Source: Bacillota bacterium (GTDB taxonomy: Bacteria > Bacillota > SHA-98 > UBA4971). Taken from it: DNA of 64,000 nucleotides. Under the pieces are notes generated by a model. That model had not been told where the DNA came from. It saw only the letters and a list, made by a program, of their open reading frames with translations, and ran no database searches. Shown here in pieces: positions 44,709 to 53,389 of this stretch. Made by a program: the position numbers and the translations under genes. The stretch lies in assembly GCA_014360195.1 (NCBI GenBank), contig JACIXY010000009.1, forward strand, positions 26,338 through 90,337, read 5' to 3'. The first letter of the stretch is position 1; each line of letters starts with the position of its first letter.

Positions 44709-45956
44709 ATGGCCTGGATGCTGTTTGGAGCGTTGTTTGTGTTTCTGCTAATCGGTGTTCCGATCGCACTATCGATCGGCCTTGCATCACTTGTGGTTCT
44801 CGTCACGCACCGCGTGCCGCTCGTGCTTGTAGCACAGCGCCTCTTCGCCGGAACAGACTCGTTTCCCCTCGTCGCGGTCCCATTCTTCATCCTGGCAGGA
44901 GACTTGCTCGCCAAAGGCAAGGTCTCGAAGCGCCTTGTGGACTTCGCCGACTCCGTCGTGGGGTTTCTTCGCGGAGGACTCTCGCTGGTCGCTGTCCTTG
45001 GATCCATGTTCTTCTCTGCAATCTCGGGGTCGGGCGCAGCAACCACCGCCGCGATGGCCGCTCCCCTGATTCCAGAAATGAGGGAAAAGGGATACGACAG
45101 CGCGTTCTCCGCAGCTCTGATAGCTTCCGCAGGAACCATCGGCGTTGTGATCCCGCCCAGCGTTCCCATGGTCCTCTACGCAGTCATCGCTGACCAGTCT
45201 GTAGCGCAGTTGTTTCTCAACGGGTTTATACCCGGTATCCTCATGGGGCTTGCACTGATGGTGGTTGCGATGTTCACGGCACGCAGGGATAATTACCCAC
45301 AGGGCAGCCCGTTCTCATTGCCGAACGTGTGGCGCCATTTCCGGCGCTCTTTCTGGGGACTACTCACACCGCTCATCATCCTGGGGGGCATTTTCTCGGG
45401 CTATTTCACCCCTTCTGAGGCTGCAGTCATTGCTGTGGATTACGCCGTGATTGCTGCGCTTTTCATATACAGGGACTGTAAGTTAAAGGACATCTTCAAG
45501 TTGATCGTGGATTCCGCCGTCACCATGTCCCTTGTCATGTTCGTTATAGCGAGCGCCAGCATATTTGGGTGGGTGCTCGCAAACTGGAAGATACCAGCCA
45601 TGATCGCGGATTCGCTCCTATCCCTGTCCCGCAACAAGTATGTTCTAATGCTCTTGATAAACGTGATCATCCTCATAGCGGGAGTGTTCATGGAGACCGC
45701 TTCAGCTCTTATCATCCTCACGCCCGTGTTCCTGCCGATAGTGTCGAGCCTTGGAATAAACCTGGTGCATTTCGGTATCGTACTCGTAATAGGTCTCGCC
45801 ATAGGAATGGTGACGCCGCCCGTAGCGATTAACCTGTATGTGGCAAGCAGTGTAAGCGGACTCTCGATCGAGCGCATAAGTCGCGCCATGGTTCCGTTGC
45901 TACTTGCACTCATAGCAGTCCTCCTGGTAGTCACGTACGTGCCTCTTCTGCTTTGA
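44709..45956 (+). CDS. dctM: TRAP transporter large permease, DctM family
   Basis: 415-residue channel-forming subunit with about 12 membrane segments. DctM blocks: FPLVAVPFFILAGDLL, SAISGSGAATTAAM, TIGVVIPPSVPMVLYAV and GMVTPPVAINLYVAS. It starts 6 bp after dctQ. It is the last gene of the AraC-dehydratase-TRAP run. The next 300 bp carry a partial MITE-like element (copy D) and no gene. Confidence 0.93.
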   Translation: MAWMLFGALFVFLLIGVPIALSIGLASLVVLVTHRVPLVLVAQRLFAGTDSFPLVAVPFFILAGDLLAKGKVSKRLVDFADSVVGFLRGGLSLVAVLGSMFFSAISGSGAATTAAMAAPLIPEMREKGYDSAFSAALIASAGTIGVVIPPSVPMVLYAVIADQSVAQLFLNGFIPGILMGLALMVVAMFTARRDNYPQGSPFSLPNVWRHFRRSFWGLLTPLIILGGIFSGYFTPSEAAVIAVDYAVIAALFIYRDCKLKDIFKLIVDSAVTMSLVMFVIASASIFGWVLANWKIPAMIADSLLSLSRNKYVLMLLINVIILIAGVFMETASALIILTPVFLPIVSSLGINLVHFGIVLVIGLAIGMVTPPVAINLYVASSVSGLSIERISRAMVPLLLALIAVLLVVTYVPLLL

Positions 45957-46051
45957 CCGGCGTTCGACAGCGATCTCCATAAGTCGCGTGCGCGCTGAAT
46001 TCGTCACGTGGCACAACTTCGGGGGTCACAAATACTCAGGGCCTTTCAGCT

Positions 46052-46157
46052 ATTGCACTCGGGGACGGCGCCCCAAGCGGGGCGCGCTTCGCCAAAATCT
46101 GGCCCGTCGGGCGAGGGGCCGGATTTTGATACCCCTCGTGCAATCACCGGCAGCCCA
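46052..46157 (+). repeat. MITE-like palindromic element, partial copy D
   Basis: The central about 105 bp of the element, from TTGCACTCGGGGACGGCG to CCCCTCGTGCAATCACCGG, including the GCCCCAAGCGGGGC hairpin and the AAAATCTGGCCC / GGGGCCGGATTTT stem. Both terminal repeats are lost. It lies between dctM and the convergent FAD oxidoreductase gene, where it could act as a bidirectional terminator. Confidence 0.8.
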
Positions 46158-46250
46158 AGACCTCGGAAAACGAGAGAAAACTAATGACCTCATACTTCGA
46201 ACAGCTGATAAAGGCCGAAGAACTGATAGATCCAGTGCAGGGCCCACAGG

Positions 46251-47693
46251 TCAGAGGATGGCCCCCTGCTTTCGAAGCTCGGAGCGGATGAGAGCGACAG
46301 GCACCCGCCTTGGCTCCGTGCCGTGCAGGACCGCCAGGGCTGCGGCAGTGCCGGCCGCCTGGCCGGTGGCGAAGCAGGTGGGCATGACGCGCGTCGAGGC
46401 GTGGGCCTCGTGGGTCGTGGATATGCACCTGCCGGCTACAAGCACGCCGTCAAGTTCCGCCGGAACAAGCGACCTGTAGGGAATGGAGTATGACACGCCG
46501 CCGTTGATGCGCTTCGCGACGAGGCCATGTCCGTCGGGCGAGTGGATGTCTATGGGGAATGCACCCCGCGCGATGCCGTCAGCGAACTCTCTGCCTGAGA
46601 GGATGTCGTCCTCGTTCAGCACGTATTCGCCAATGATTCTGCGCGTTTCCCTGAAAGCGACCTGGGCTCCCGTCTGGACGACGTAGGCGTGCTCAAAGCC
46701 TGGGATTCGCGCTTTGAGGAAATCCACCACCGCTCGCACCTGCCTGCGTCCCTGGATCTCGGCAGAAGTCAGGTCTTCCACCGCGAGCGTGCTGCGCGAC
46801 TGAACCCGCGTCATGTTCACGAAAACCTCTCCGGGATGAACCCCTGCAAAAAACAGCACGCGGTCGCGCTCGACAGGGAACTCCCCCGCCAGCCTGGCCT
46901 GCGCCACTTTGCTAAAGAAGCCGCAAACCCCCATATAAGGGAGGTGCACCTCACCCCCGCCGCCGGCCGGCGCGCGAAGGATGAAGTCGTCTGGATGTTC
47001 GGCCACGTACGCAGCCACCTTCGAGAGGTCCACTCCGGCCATCCGAACGAACACCGTCCCCGGCTGGGTGAGCCCATCTCCATCGCGTCCCGCGCGCCAC
47101 GCGCCGCCCGCCAGGCACACGATGTCTGCGTCGCCAGTGCAGTCGACGAACTGCTTTGCGACCACTGACAGGGAACCGCCTTTGCTCGATATTTCCACCG
47201 AGGCGACCCTCGCCCGAGCCGCAGGCTTCGGAGTGCTCCTTTCCTCCTCCTCCTCTGCCTCCGCCTCTTTCCTCTCCATCGCCGATTCTCTTGTGACCCC
47301 GGTTGCGAGGCAATGATAGAGCACCTCTGCACCTGACTCAAGCACCATTTCCTCGGCAGCAGCCTTCATGGCCTCGGGGTCCACCGGCGTCACCGTGTCA
47401 ACAAACCCGACCGGGTCGGGGACGTGGCCCGGAGAGCCACCCATCTCAATCAACCTTTCAACAAGTTCCTGCGCAACGCCGGCGATGACGAGACGGCCGC
47501 CCGCACTGAACGTCATCATCGGCGTTACGAGGGCCGCCGTGGACATTCCTCCGAGGAAGCCGTATCTTTCCACCAGGATCACACGCACGCCCAGGCGCGC
47601 CGCCGCGACGGCCGCCGCGATGCCCGCCGGGCCTCCCCCTATGACAGCTACATCAGCGTAGCGTGCCCTGCCCTTGTCACCGTTCATGCTCAT
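46251..47693 (-). CDS. FAD-dependent oxidoreductase (FAD_oxidored family)
   Basis: 480 residues. N-terminal Rossmann FAD motif DVAVIGGGPAGIAAAVAAARLG, followed by RYGFLGGMSTAALVTPM, and a C-terminal FAD block LVAGRCISTTHEAHASTRVMP...GQAAGTAAALA. This family acts on unknown, probably carbohydrate-related substrates. A short Glu-rich insertion (EAEAEEEEERS) sits near residue 145. It is the last gene of a minus-strand operon and overlaps the TIM-barrel gene before it by 17 bp. Confidence 0.82.
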   Translation of the reverse strand: MSMNGDKGRARYADVAVIGGGPAGIAAAVAAARLGVRVILVERYGFLGGMSTAALVTPMMTFSAGGRLVIAGVAQELVERLIEMGGSPGHVPDPVGFVDTVTPVDPEAMKAAAEEMVLESGAEVLYHCLATGVTRESAMERKEAEAEEEEERSTPKPAARARVASVEISSKGGSLSVVAKQFVDCTGDADIVCLAGGAWRAGRDGDGLTQPGTVFVRMAGVDLSKVAAYVAEHPDDFILRAPAGGGGEVHLPYMGVCGFFSKVAQARLAGEFPVERDRVLFFAGVHPGEVFVNMTRVQSRSTLAVEDLTSAEIQGRRQVRAVVDFLKARIPGFEHAYVVQTGAQVAFRETRRIIGEYVLNEDDILSGREFADGIARGAFPIDIHSPDGHGLVAKRINGGVSYSIPYRSLVPAELDGVLVAGRCISTTHEAHASTRVMPTCFATGQAAGTAAALAVLHGTEPRRVPVALIRSELRKQGAIL

Positions 47694-48396
47694 CGATCAC
47701 CCGTCTGTACAGTCTCGTAGCAGCACCAAAGCTCGCAGGGTCTTTGCCCGCCACGACCGCCCCGATCATGAGCCCCCGCACACCAGCGCCCATGAGCGCG
47801 CGCACATCATCCGGCCTGATGTTTCGCTGAGTCGGGACCACCACCGGCCCTCCGAAGGCCCGCGCCAGCGCCGCGTATTGCAGAACGTCAGCCGCCGTGA
47901 GAAGGCCGCCGTACCCATCGTGAGGGATAATGGACGCCTCAAGCACGTCCACGCCCGCGCATGCCATCGCGGCCGCATCCTCCAGCACATAGAACGAGTC
48001 CAGCGCCACCATTTTCCCGATGCCCCTGATAGTAAGGCATGCCGCGGATAGGTGCGCAGCATACGCTGATACGAAGTCAAATCCCATCTCGATGAGGGGC
48101 TCAAGGTCGCCACGGTCGATGCCAGGGCGCCCGCGCGGGACTATGCCCACCGGCACCCCACCCGCCGCCTCCAGAACTGCAACAAGCCGCTCCCTCTCCT
48201 CCTCGAGCGAACCGAACCTCGTGCCGCTGGCGTGGTGCACCACATTGATGTGAACCTTGATTACATCCGCCCCGCCCTCAACAGCGGCCCGCGCCAGGTC
48301 TGGCGAATTCTCAGGCAGGCTTGCGATGAGCGTCATTGCGTTTGCGTCGAGAAGTTGACGAAGCCTGCATCCTGTCATGTGCGACGCCGGCATCAC
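47677..48396 (-). CDS. Uncharacterised TIM-barrel-like protein
   Basis: 239 residues with a clear alternation of strands and helices (VEGGADVIKVHINVV, GVPVGIVPRGRPG, MGFDFVSAYAAH, GKMVALDSFYVL, VDVLEASIIPHDGYG, VRGLMIGAVVAG), as in small (beta-alpha)8 enzymes that bind phosphorylated ligands. I cannot assign a named family or reaction. It overlaps its neighbours on both sides (4 bp with the DUF4127 gene, 17 bp with the oxidoreductase), so the three are translationally coupled and probably share a pathway. Confidence 0.65.
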   Translation of the reverse strand: MMPASHMTGCRLRQLLDANAMTLIASLPENSPDLARAAVEGGADVIKVHINVVHHASGTRFGSLEEERERLVAVLEAAGGVPVGIVPRGRPGIDRGDLEPLIEMGFDFVSAYAAHLSAACLTIRGIGKMVALDSFYVLEDAAAMACAGVDVLEASIIPHDGYGGLLTAADVLQYAALARAFGGPVVVPTQRNIRPDDVRALMGAGVRGLMIGAVVAGKDPASFGAATRLYRRVIDEHER

Positions 48397-50321
48397 TCCA
48401 TCCCCCCGTCTCGTGTCATTTCGCCCGCCGCGCTCATTTCTGGCCCCACATCAGGACGTATCGCACTCACTGCGACACTCGCCCGCACCTCAACCTCGAA
48501 CAAGCGATCCCAGGGCAGCCTCGCCTCCAGCCCCACGAGGTCCACCCGAAAGCCGAGGTCTCCTAGGACGCCTCTCGCTCCCGCACCACAGGTGCCTGGG
48601 CCTCCGTGACCTGCAATACGAAAGCGCCTGTGGCGCACATGCTCGGCAAAGAACGTCGCCGCCTCATCGGAGACCAGCCGTGTCAAAGCATCATTGACAG
48701 CACGAAGGCCCTCCGCACTCAGGCAATGGATAGACCCTAGCTCCGGGCGCCAGAGAACCATGCGTGCAAGCTCCGGCCTCACCCGCGTCTGGTAGACGAA
48801 GTCATCGAGGAAGCGCTCAACAAGGAACCCATAGTGGACAGCCCAGTCGACCTGCGAATCGGGCAGACTCACAGCTATGAGGTATGCTGACAGGTGCGCG
48901 AGGACGGTCCCGAGCGAGTTCGCGGCGGTGTTCCAGCCGGCATAGGCCGCCAGGTTGAGCAGGCCTGCACCACGGGACAATAGCGCCACGAATTCGGGAT
49001 CCGCCCCGTTAGCGAGGCGGGCATCCACCACGCCAACCGGCGTGTCGGTGGCGCGCCATGCAGAAAGCGCTTGCAGCAGATCATCCTCGGTGCGCACGGT
49101 GCCAAGGGTGCGCACAGGGCCGGGGCTAAGGCTAGAGCCAACGCGGCCTTCTTGCGTGCAGCCTGCCACGCGAACATTTCCGTCGCCCCGCGCAATAGTC
49201 CCGGCACCTACGCCATCACCCGACCCCCAGCCGGATCCAGGACGCGGCCCGGGAACAGACCCGCACGAGCCGCGCGGTGTGATTCGTGGCCCGTCAGAGC
49301 CCTCGGCTGGCGCACGGCTTGTCGCATGGCTCGCTCCTGCCGACCACGCATCAACAGGATCCCGGTCGGGGCAGTGCACGAGACAGACGGCGTGAGGTGT
49401 CCCCACCAGGCCCTCTGGGCCGAGCGCCTCCGCCCCTATGGCCTTCATGTGAATGGTGACGTTCTTGCTCACCGGGCGGTCCTCATACAACGGCACATTG
49501 CTCTTGGCATCGTCCGGATAGTACACCGGTACGATCTGCGGCCGGCTGCTATAGCCGGTGTTCAGCGCCCGCGCCAGCAGGAGCATGCCGGCCTCGTCCG
49601 TGCCGCAGCATATCGCAACCCGCTCGCCCACTCCGAAGTTCTCGATGAGTTGCAGCAGCCGCTCCTGCTCGTCGCGGTGCGGCCCCCACGGGTGCGAATC
49701 TTCCTGGCAGAGAAGGAGAAAATCGATGGACCCGAATGCCACAGCCCGCACCGCGCTCAAGTTAATCTCGTGGTTCCGCGCCCGCGCCCGGAGGTATCCG
49801 TCGAGCACGTCCCCGGGGATACGCACCGTAAGCTCCTCGAGCTCCCGCGCTTCCGCCCTCGACAGTAAGCCGTGGTCGTGCTTGTACTGGAGCACCGAGC
49901 GCCTATTCATGTCCCGCCACAGGACTGCTGTCCGGTCGTCGCGTGCAGTGATGGACGTCCTCATGATCACGCTGGACGCGAAAACCTGCGTTACCGGGCT
50001 CGCATGCTTTACCTGGCGCAACACGTTGAGAGCCTCGCCGGCCTCATCTACCGAGGTACGGCACTCGCGCGACGCGATAAGCCCCCCGTAGCACAGCATC
50101 TCGAGCGAAGCTATGACATAGTCCGCGCCCGGCCCCTCTCTCGAAAGCCACGCCCTGGCTGCGGCCGGATCGCCCGGTGTGAGGAAACGCCCGAGGGTCC
50201 CCGCCGGTGGCATACACAAATCCTGGCGCAGGATTCCCGCGATTCTGCGAGGGAAATAGGCTGTACACGGCCGGTCGTCTAGCGGCACCATCACGATCTT
50301 CAACGGTTTCGCAGGCTTCAC
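48393..50321 (-). CDS. DUF4127 family protein
   Basis: 642 residues of the uncharacterised DUF4127 family, recognised from IVMVPLDDRPCTAYFP at the N-terminus, SLEMLCYGGLIASR, AFGSIDFLLLCQEDSHPWGPHRDEQ and the later CGTDEAGMLLLARAL. A glycan- or sugar-related role is suspected from its usual neighbours, but no activity is known to me. About residues 345-410 are a low-complexity Gly/Ser/Pro insertion. The GTG start at 50321 overlaps the stop of the LacI gene (GTGA) and follows GCGGAGGTC; the frame upstream of it is LacI-coding. Confidence 0.8.
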   Translation of the reverse strand: MKPAKPLKIVMVPLDDRPCTAYFPRRIAGILRQDLCMPPAGTLGRFLTPGDPAAARAWLSREGPGADYVIASLEMLCYGGLIASRECRTSVDEAGEALNVLRQVKHASPVTQVFASSVIMRTSITARDDRTAVLWRDMNRRSVLQYKHDHGLLSRAEARELEELTVRIPGDVLDGYLRARARNHEINLSAVRAVAFGSIDFLLLCQEDSHPWGPHRDEQERLLQLIENFGVGERVAICCGTDEAGMLLLARALNTGYSSRPQIVPVYYPDDAKSNVPLYEDRPVSKNVTIHMKAIGAEALGPEGLVGTPHAVCLVHCPDRDPVDAWSAGASHATSRAPAEGSDGPRITPRGSCGSVPGPRPGSGWGSGDGVGAGTIARGDGNVRVAGCTQEGRVGSSLSPGPVRTLGTVRTEDDLLQALSAWRATDTPVGVVDARLANGADPEFVALLSRGAGLLNLAAYAGWNTAANSLGTVLAHLSAYLIAVSLPDSQVDWAVHYGFLVERFLDDFVYQTRVRPELARMVLWRPELGSIHCLSAEGLRAVNDALTRLVSDEAATFFAEHVRHRRFRIAGHGGPGTCGAGARGVLGDLGFRVDLVGLEARLPWDRLFEVEVRASVAVSAIRPDVGPEMSAAGEMTRDGGME

Positions 50322-51364
50322 AGTGTTGACCTCCGCTTCACCAGGCTGGGCTGGAGGTATATCTGCACGGGACATTCAATGACGCCCGTAATCATGTCCG
50401 TGAGTGTGCGGGCGGCAAGATACCCAAGTGCCCGCCTGTCCACCCGGATAGAGGTTACAGACGGGAAGAAATGTGAAGCTAGCTCAAGGTCGCTGTACCC
50501 AACGATCCCGAGGTGCTGAGGCACGTGAAGCCCGTGCTCGTTCGCAAAGCGCGTGACGCCCCCCGCCATCCAGTCCGTGGCCGCAAACACTGCGATGCCC
50601 TCAGTGCCGCGCGCCCGTCTGAGGACCTCCTTCATCGCCGTATACCCGCCATCCTGGTCCATGGACGTCTCCAACACATGGTCGTCATCAAGGCTTATCC
50701 CACGCCGTTCAAGCGCAGCCCTGAACCCGGCCAGCCTGTCTCGGAAGGTGTTGGTCCGGAGGCTGCCGCCCAGATAGAAGAATTCCCGGTATCCGCACGC
50801 CGCGAGGTGCTCGCCCGCGAGTTCGCCTCCGGCGACGTTATCCGGGACGACTGCGGTGATGGCCCGCTGTTGCTCCAGGTACCTCCCGATGAACACGACG
50901 GGAACAGGGCACTCGAGCAGGGCCATAACATACGCGTCATCCATGGGGATGCCGCCGGCTATGAGGCCCTGAACCTTCCCGTCCCGGACCATGGCAGGGA
51001 GAGACTCCTCCCCGTGATACAGCCCATCGGTCGCTTCGAGGATGAGTTGCTTGCCGATGCTTGTAAAGTAGCGCATGGCGCCACCCACGACGTCGACGAA
51101 GAAGTGGTCCGACGCAAGACTTTGGCTCGGGTTCGCTATGACGCATCCAAACGGCTTCGGGCCCGAAAGCGCCTCGATGGGCGCAAGTCCACGGGAGCCC
51201 CTCATTTGCTTCATCCTTGCCGCGGTCAGGCCGGACGCCTTGATCGCGTCCAGCACCTTCTTCCTCGTCTCCGGCGCCACGAGCGGGCTATCGTTGAGAA
51301 CACGGCTCACTGTGGCCGCCGAGACCCCGGCGACCCGGGCCACCTGGCGTACTGTCAGCTTCAC
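50318..51364 (-). CDS. LacI-family transcription regulator
   Basis: 348 residues. N-terminal helix-turn-helix LTVRQVARVAGVSAATVSRVLND with the hinge that follows, then a periplasmic-binding-protein-like sensor (GCVIANPSQSLASDHFF, VVFIGRYLEQQRAITAVVPDN, LGIVGYSDLELASHFFP, TSIRVDRRALGYLAARTL). Start is GTG 51364 after GCGAAAGGACTG. It is embedded in the sugar ABC operon, between the permease and DUF4127 genes, and probably controls it. A TGTTAC cluster upstream of the binding-protein gene is a candidate operator. Confidence 0.92.
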   Translation of the reverse strand: MKLTVRQVARVAGVSAATVSRVLNDSPLVAPETRKKVLDAIKASGLTAARMKQMRGSRGLAPIEALSGPKPFGCVIANPSQSLASDHFFVDVVGGAMRYFTSIGKQLILEATDGLYHGEESLPAMVRDGKVQGLIAGGIPMDDAYVMALLECPVPVVFIGRYLEQQRAITAVVPDNVAGGELAGEHLAACGYREFFYLGGSLRTNTFRDRLAGFRAALERRGISLDDDHVLETSMDQDGGYTAMKEVLRRARGTEGIAVFAATDWMAGGVTRFANEHGLHVPQHLGIVGYSDLELASHFFPSVTSIRVDRRALGYLAARTLTDMITGVIECPVQIYLQPSLVKRRSTL

Positions 51365-51384
51365 CCGCACCAGTCCTTTCGCTC

Positions 51385-52272
51385 TCAGCCCTTCAAACCG
51401 GTTGTTGCGATCCCCTGAACGAAGTGCTTCTGGCCAATCACGAACACAACGAGCACCGGCATGGTCACCACTACGGTCGCAGCCATCAGCGGGCCCCAGT
51501 CCGCTGCATGCTGCATCTGGAAGACCTGGAGGCCGAGCTGCACGGTCCTCATGGAGTCGGAGTTCGTTATAACGAGCGGCCACAGGAAGTCGTCCCAGGC
51601 TGTGGTGAAGACGAATATCGACAGAGTCGCAAGCACTGGCTTGATGAGGGGGAGCATGATCCTCCAGTAGACGTCGAACTCGCCCGCGCCATCTATCCGG
51701 GCTGCCTCGCGCAACTCGTCGGGGATGGTCGCGCAGAACTGGCGCACCATGAAGACCCCGAAAACGCTGAGTAAATAGGGGACGAGCAGGCCGCCATAGG
51801 TGTTTATGAGGCCCGTCCCACCCACACCGAGCGCGTTGTTCCCGCCACAAAACGGAAACCGCTTCGTGATTATGAAGAGGGGAACCAGAGTGACGTGAAC
51901 CGGGATCATCATCGTGCCGAGGATCAGCATGAAGATCACGTCGCGCGCGAAGAAGTCCAACTTAGCAAAGGCGTAACCCGCGAGCGAACAGAAGAACAGG
52001 TTCACGATAGTGGCGGTGCCAGCCACCACGAAGCTGTTCAAGAAGTACCGGGGGAACGCGCTGTGGGAGAACGCCTTTTCGTAGTGCTGGAACGTGATGC
52101 GGCTCGGAAGCCATGCTGGAGGATAGGCAAAGATATCCTCATTCGGCTTGACCGACGACGCAAGCATCCACATGAAGGGCGCACACATCACAAGCGCGAC
52201 CGCCGACAGCACCACGTATATGCCCAGTATGCGAACCAGGCTCCTGTAACAGCGACGTCTCGAGTTCACCAT
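51385..52272 (-). CDS. Sugar ABC transporter permease, MalG-like (CUT1)
   Basis: 295 residues, six membrane segments, with the EAA loop FCATIPDELREAARIDGAGEFDVYWRIMLPLIKP typical of the second CUT1 permease. Odd: a short Gly/Asn-rich insertion (RFPFCGGNNALGVGGTG) in the loop after the third segment. GGGGGA precedes ATG 52272. It works with the MalF-like subunit and the binding protein upstream. No ATPase gene is in the operon, so a shared MsmX-type ATPase is needed. Confidence 0.9.
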   Translation of the reverse strand: MVNSRRRCYRSLVRILGIYVVLSAVALVMCAPFMWMLASSVKPNEDIFAYPPAWLPSRITFQHYEKAFSHSAFPRYFLNSFVVAGTATIVNLFFCSLAGYAFAKLDFFARDVIFMLILGTMMIPVHVTLVPLFIITKRFPFCGGNNALGVGGTGLINTYGGLLVPYLLSVFGVFMVRQFCATIPDELREAARIDGAGEFDVYWRIMLPLIKPVLATLSIFVFTTAWDDFLWPLVITNSDSMRTVQLGLQVFQMQHAADWGPLMAATVVVTMPVLVVFVIGQKHFVQGIATTGLKG

Positions 52273-52382
52273 CCATCCCCCGCAAAGGCTTCGTGCCGTC
52301 CGAACGGCCACGGCGCTTGCTATCTATGGGCTTCGGCCTTGTACACTCATCGGCACCCGGCCACATCCCCGGGGCGAGCCCC

Positions 52383-53282
52383 TTATCCCCGGTACTGGAA
52401 GTACTTCACATTGAGGAGGGAGAGGCCGAAGATGATGACGAATAGTATGAAAGCGATGGCCGACGCCTCTCCCATCTCGAAGTAGCTGAACGCCCTCTGG
52501 TATATGAGAAATCCCACTGTCGTCGTGGAGTCGAGCGGGCCTCCCCTGGTCATGGCGTAGATCTCGCCGAAGGTCTGAAACGTGCTGATGAGCCCCATGA
52601 TGATTATGTAGTACGTGACAGGCTTCAACATCGGCCAGGTGATCGCCCTGAACTGCTGCGCGGGGCTCGCTCCGTCGATCTTTGCTGCCTCGTAAAGGTA
52701 ACCGGGAATGCCCTGAAGCCCGGCCAGGTAAAGGACCATATTCCACCCCACGCCCTTCCAGACCCTCATGAGGACAAGGGAGTGCAGGGCCAGGCGTGGG
52801 TTGCCCAGCCAGTCTATGGGTGGCAGGTGGAAAAACCTCGATAGCAGCAGGTTCAGGAGGCCGGCATCCGGCTGATAGATCCACAACCAGATCATGCTCG
52901 CGGCGATGATCGACGTCACCACCGGAAGGTAGTATGCTGTGCGGAACAGGGTGATGCCGCGGATGGCCCTGTTCACCAGAACGGCAAGGCCCAATGACAG
53001 GATGATATTAGCAGGCAGCACCTCGACAGCGTATTGAGCCGTGTTGCGAAGCGCCGTCCGGAAGAGGTCGTCCGCGAAGAGTATGGTTCGGTAGTTCGCC
53101 AGCCCCACCCACTTCGCGGGCGTCAGCATGTTATAGCGCGTAAAGCTCAGGTAAAACGAGACCGCCATGGGCACAAAGGCTGTCACCAGTGAATAGATGA
53201 CCACGGGGCAGATGAAGAGGTACCCCATGAGCATCACGTGTCGCCTGTCACCGTTTCGCCAATAGTACCGCCACGTCTTCAT
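52383..53282 (-). CDS. Sugar ABC transporter permease, MalF-like (CUT1)
   Basis: 299 residues with six membrane segments. EAA loop: LQGIPGYLYEAAKIDGASPAQQFRAITWPMLKP. N-terminal MLMGYLFICPVVIYSL is the usual first segment. It lies between the binding-protein gene and the MalG-like gene. The 110 bp before the next gene hold no feature. Confidence 0.92.
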   Translation of the reverse strand: MKTWRYYWRNGDRRHVMLMGYLFICPVVIYSLVTAFVPMAVSFYLSFTRYNMLTPAKWVGLANYRTILFADDLFRTALRNTAQYAVEVLPANIILSLGLAVLVNRAIRGITLFRTAYYLPVVTSIIAASMIWLWIYQPDAGLLNLLLSRFFHLPPIDWLGNPRLALHSLVLMRVWKGVGWNMVLYLAGLQGIPGYLYEAAKIDGASPAQQFRAITWPMLKPVTYYIIIMGLISTFQTFGEIYAMTRGGPLDSTTTVGFLIYQRAFSYFEMGEASAIAFILFVIIFGLSLLNVKYFQYRG

Positions 53283-53389
53283 TCCACACCGACCACCCGG
53301 ACGGAAGTCATGAACCAGACGACAGGCGCGGAGGTGGCGGGAGAGAGGTCTCGCCCCTCCCCCGCCGCCCGACCGCCCCGGGCGTCCCT

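Noticed and set aside
50318..51850. 510-residue LacI protein as one long frame
   Set aside because: The first 160 codons lie opposite the MalG-like gene and are not protein-like; the helix-turn-helix begins just after GTG 51364.
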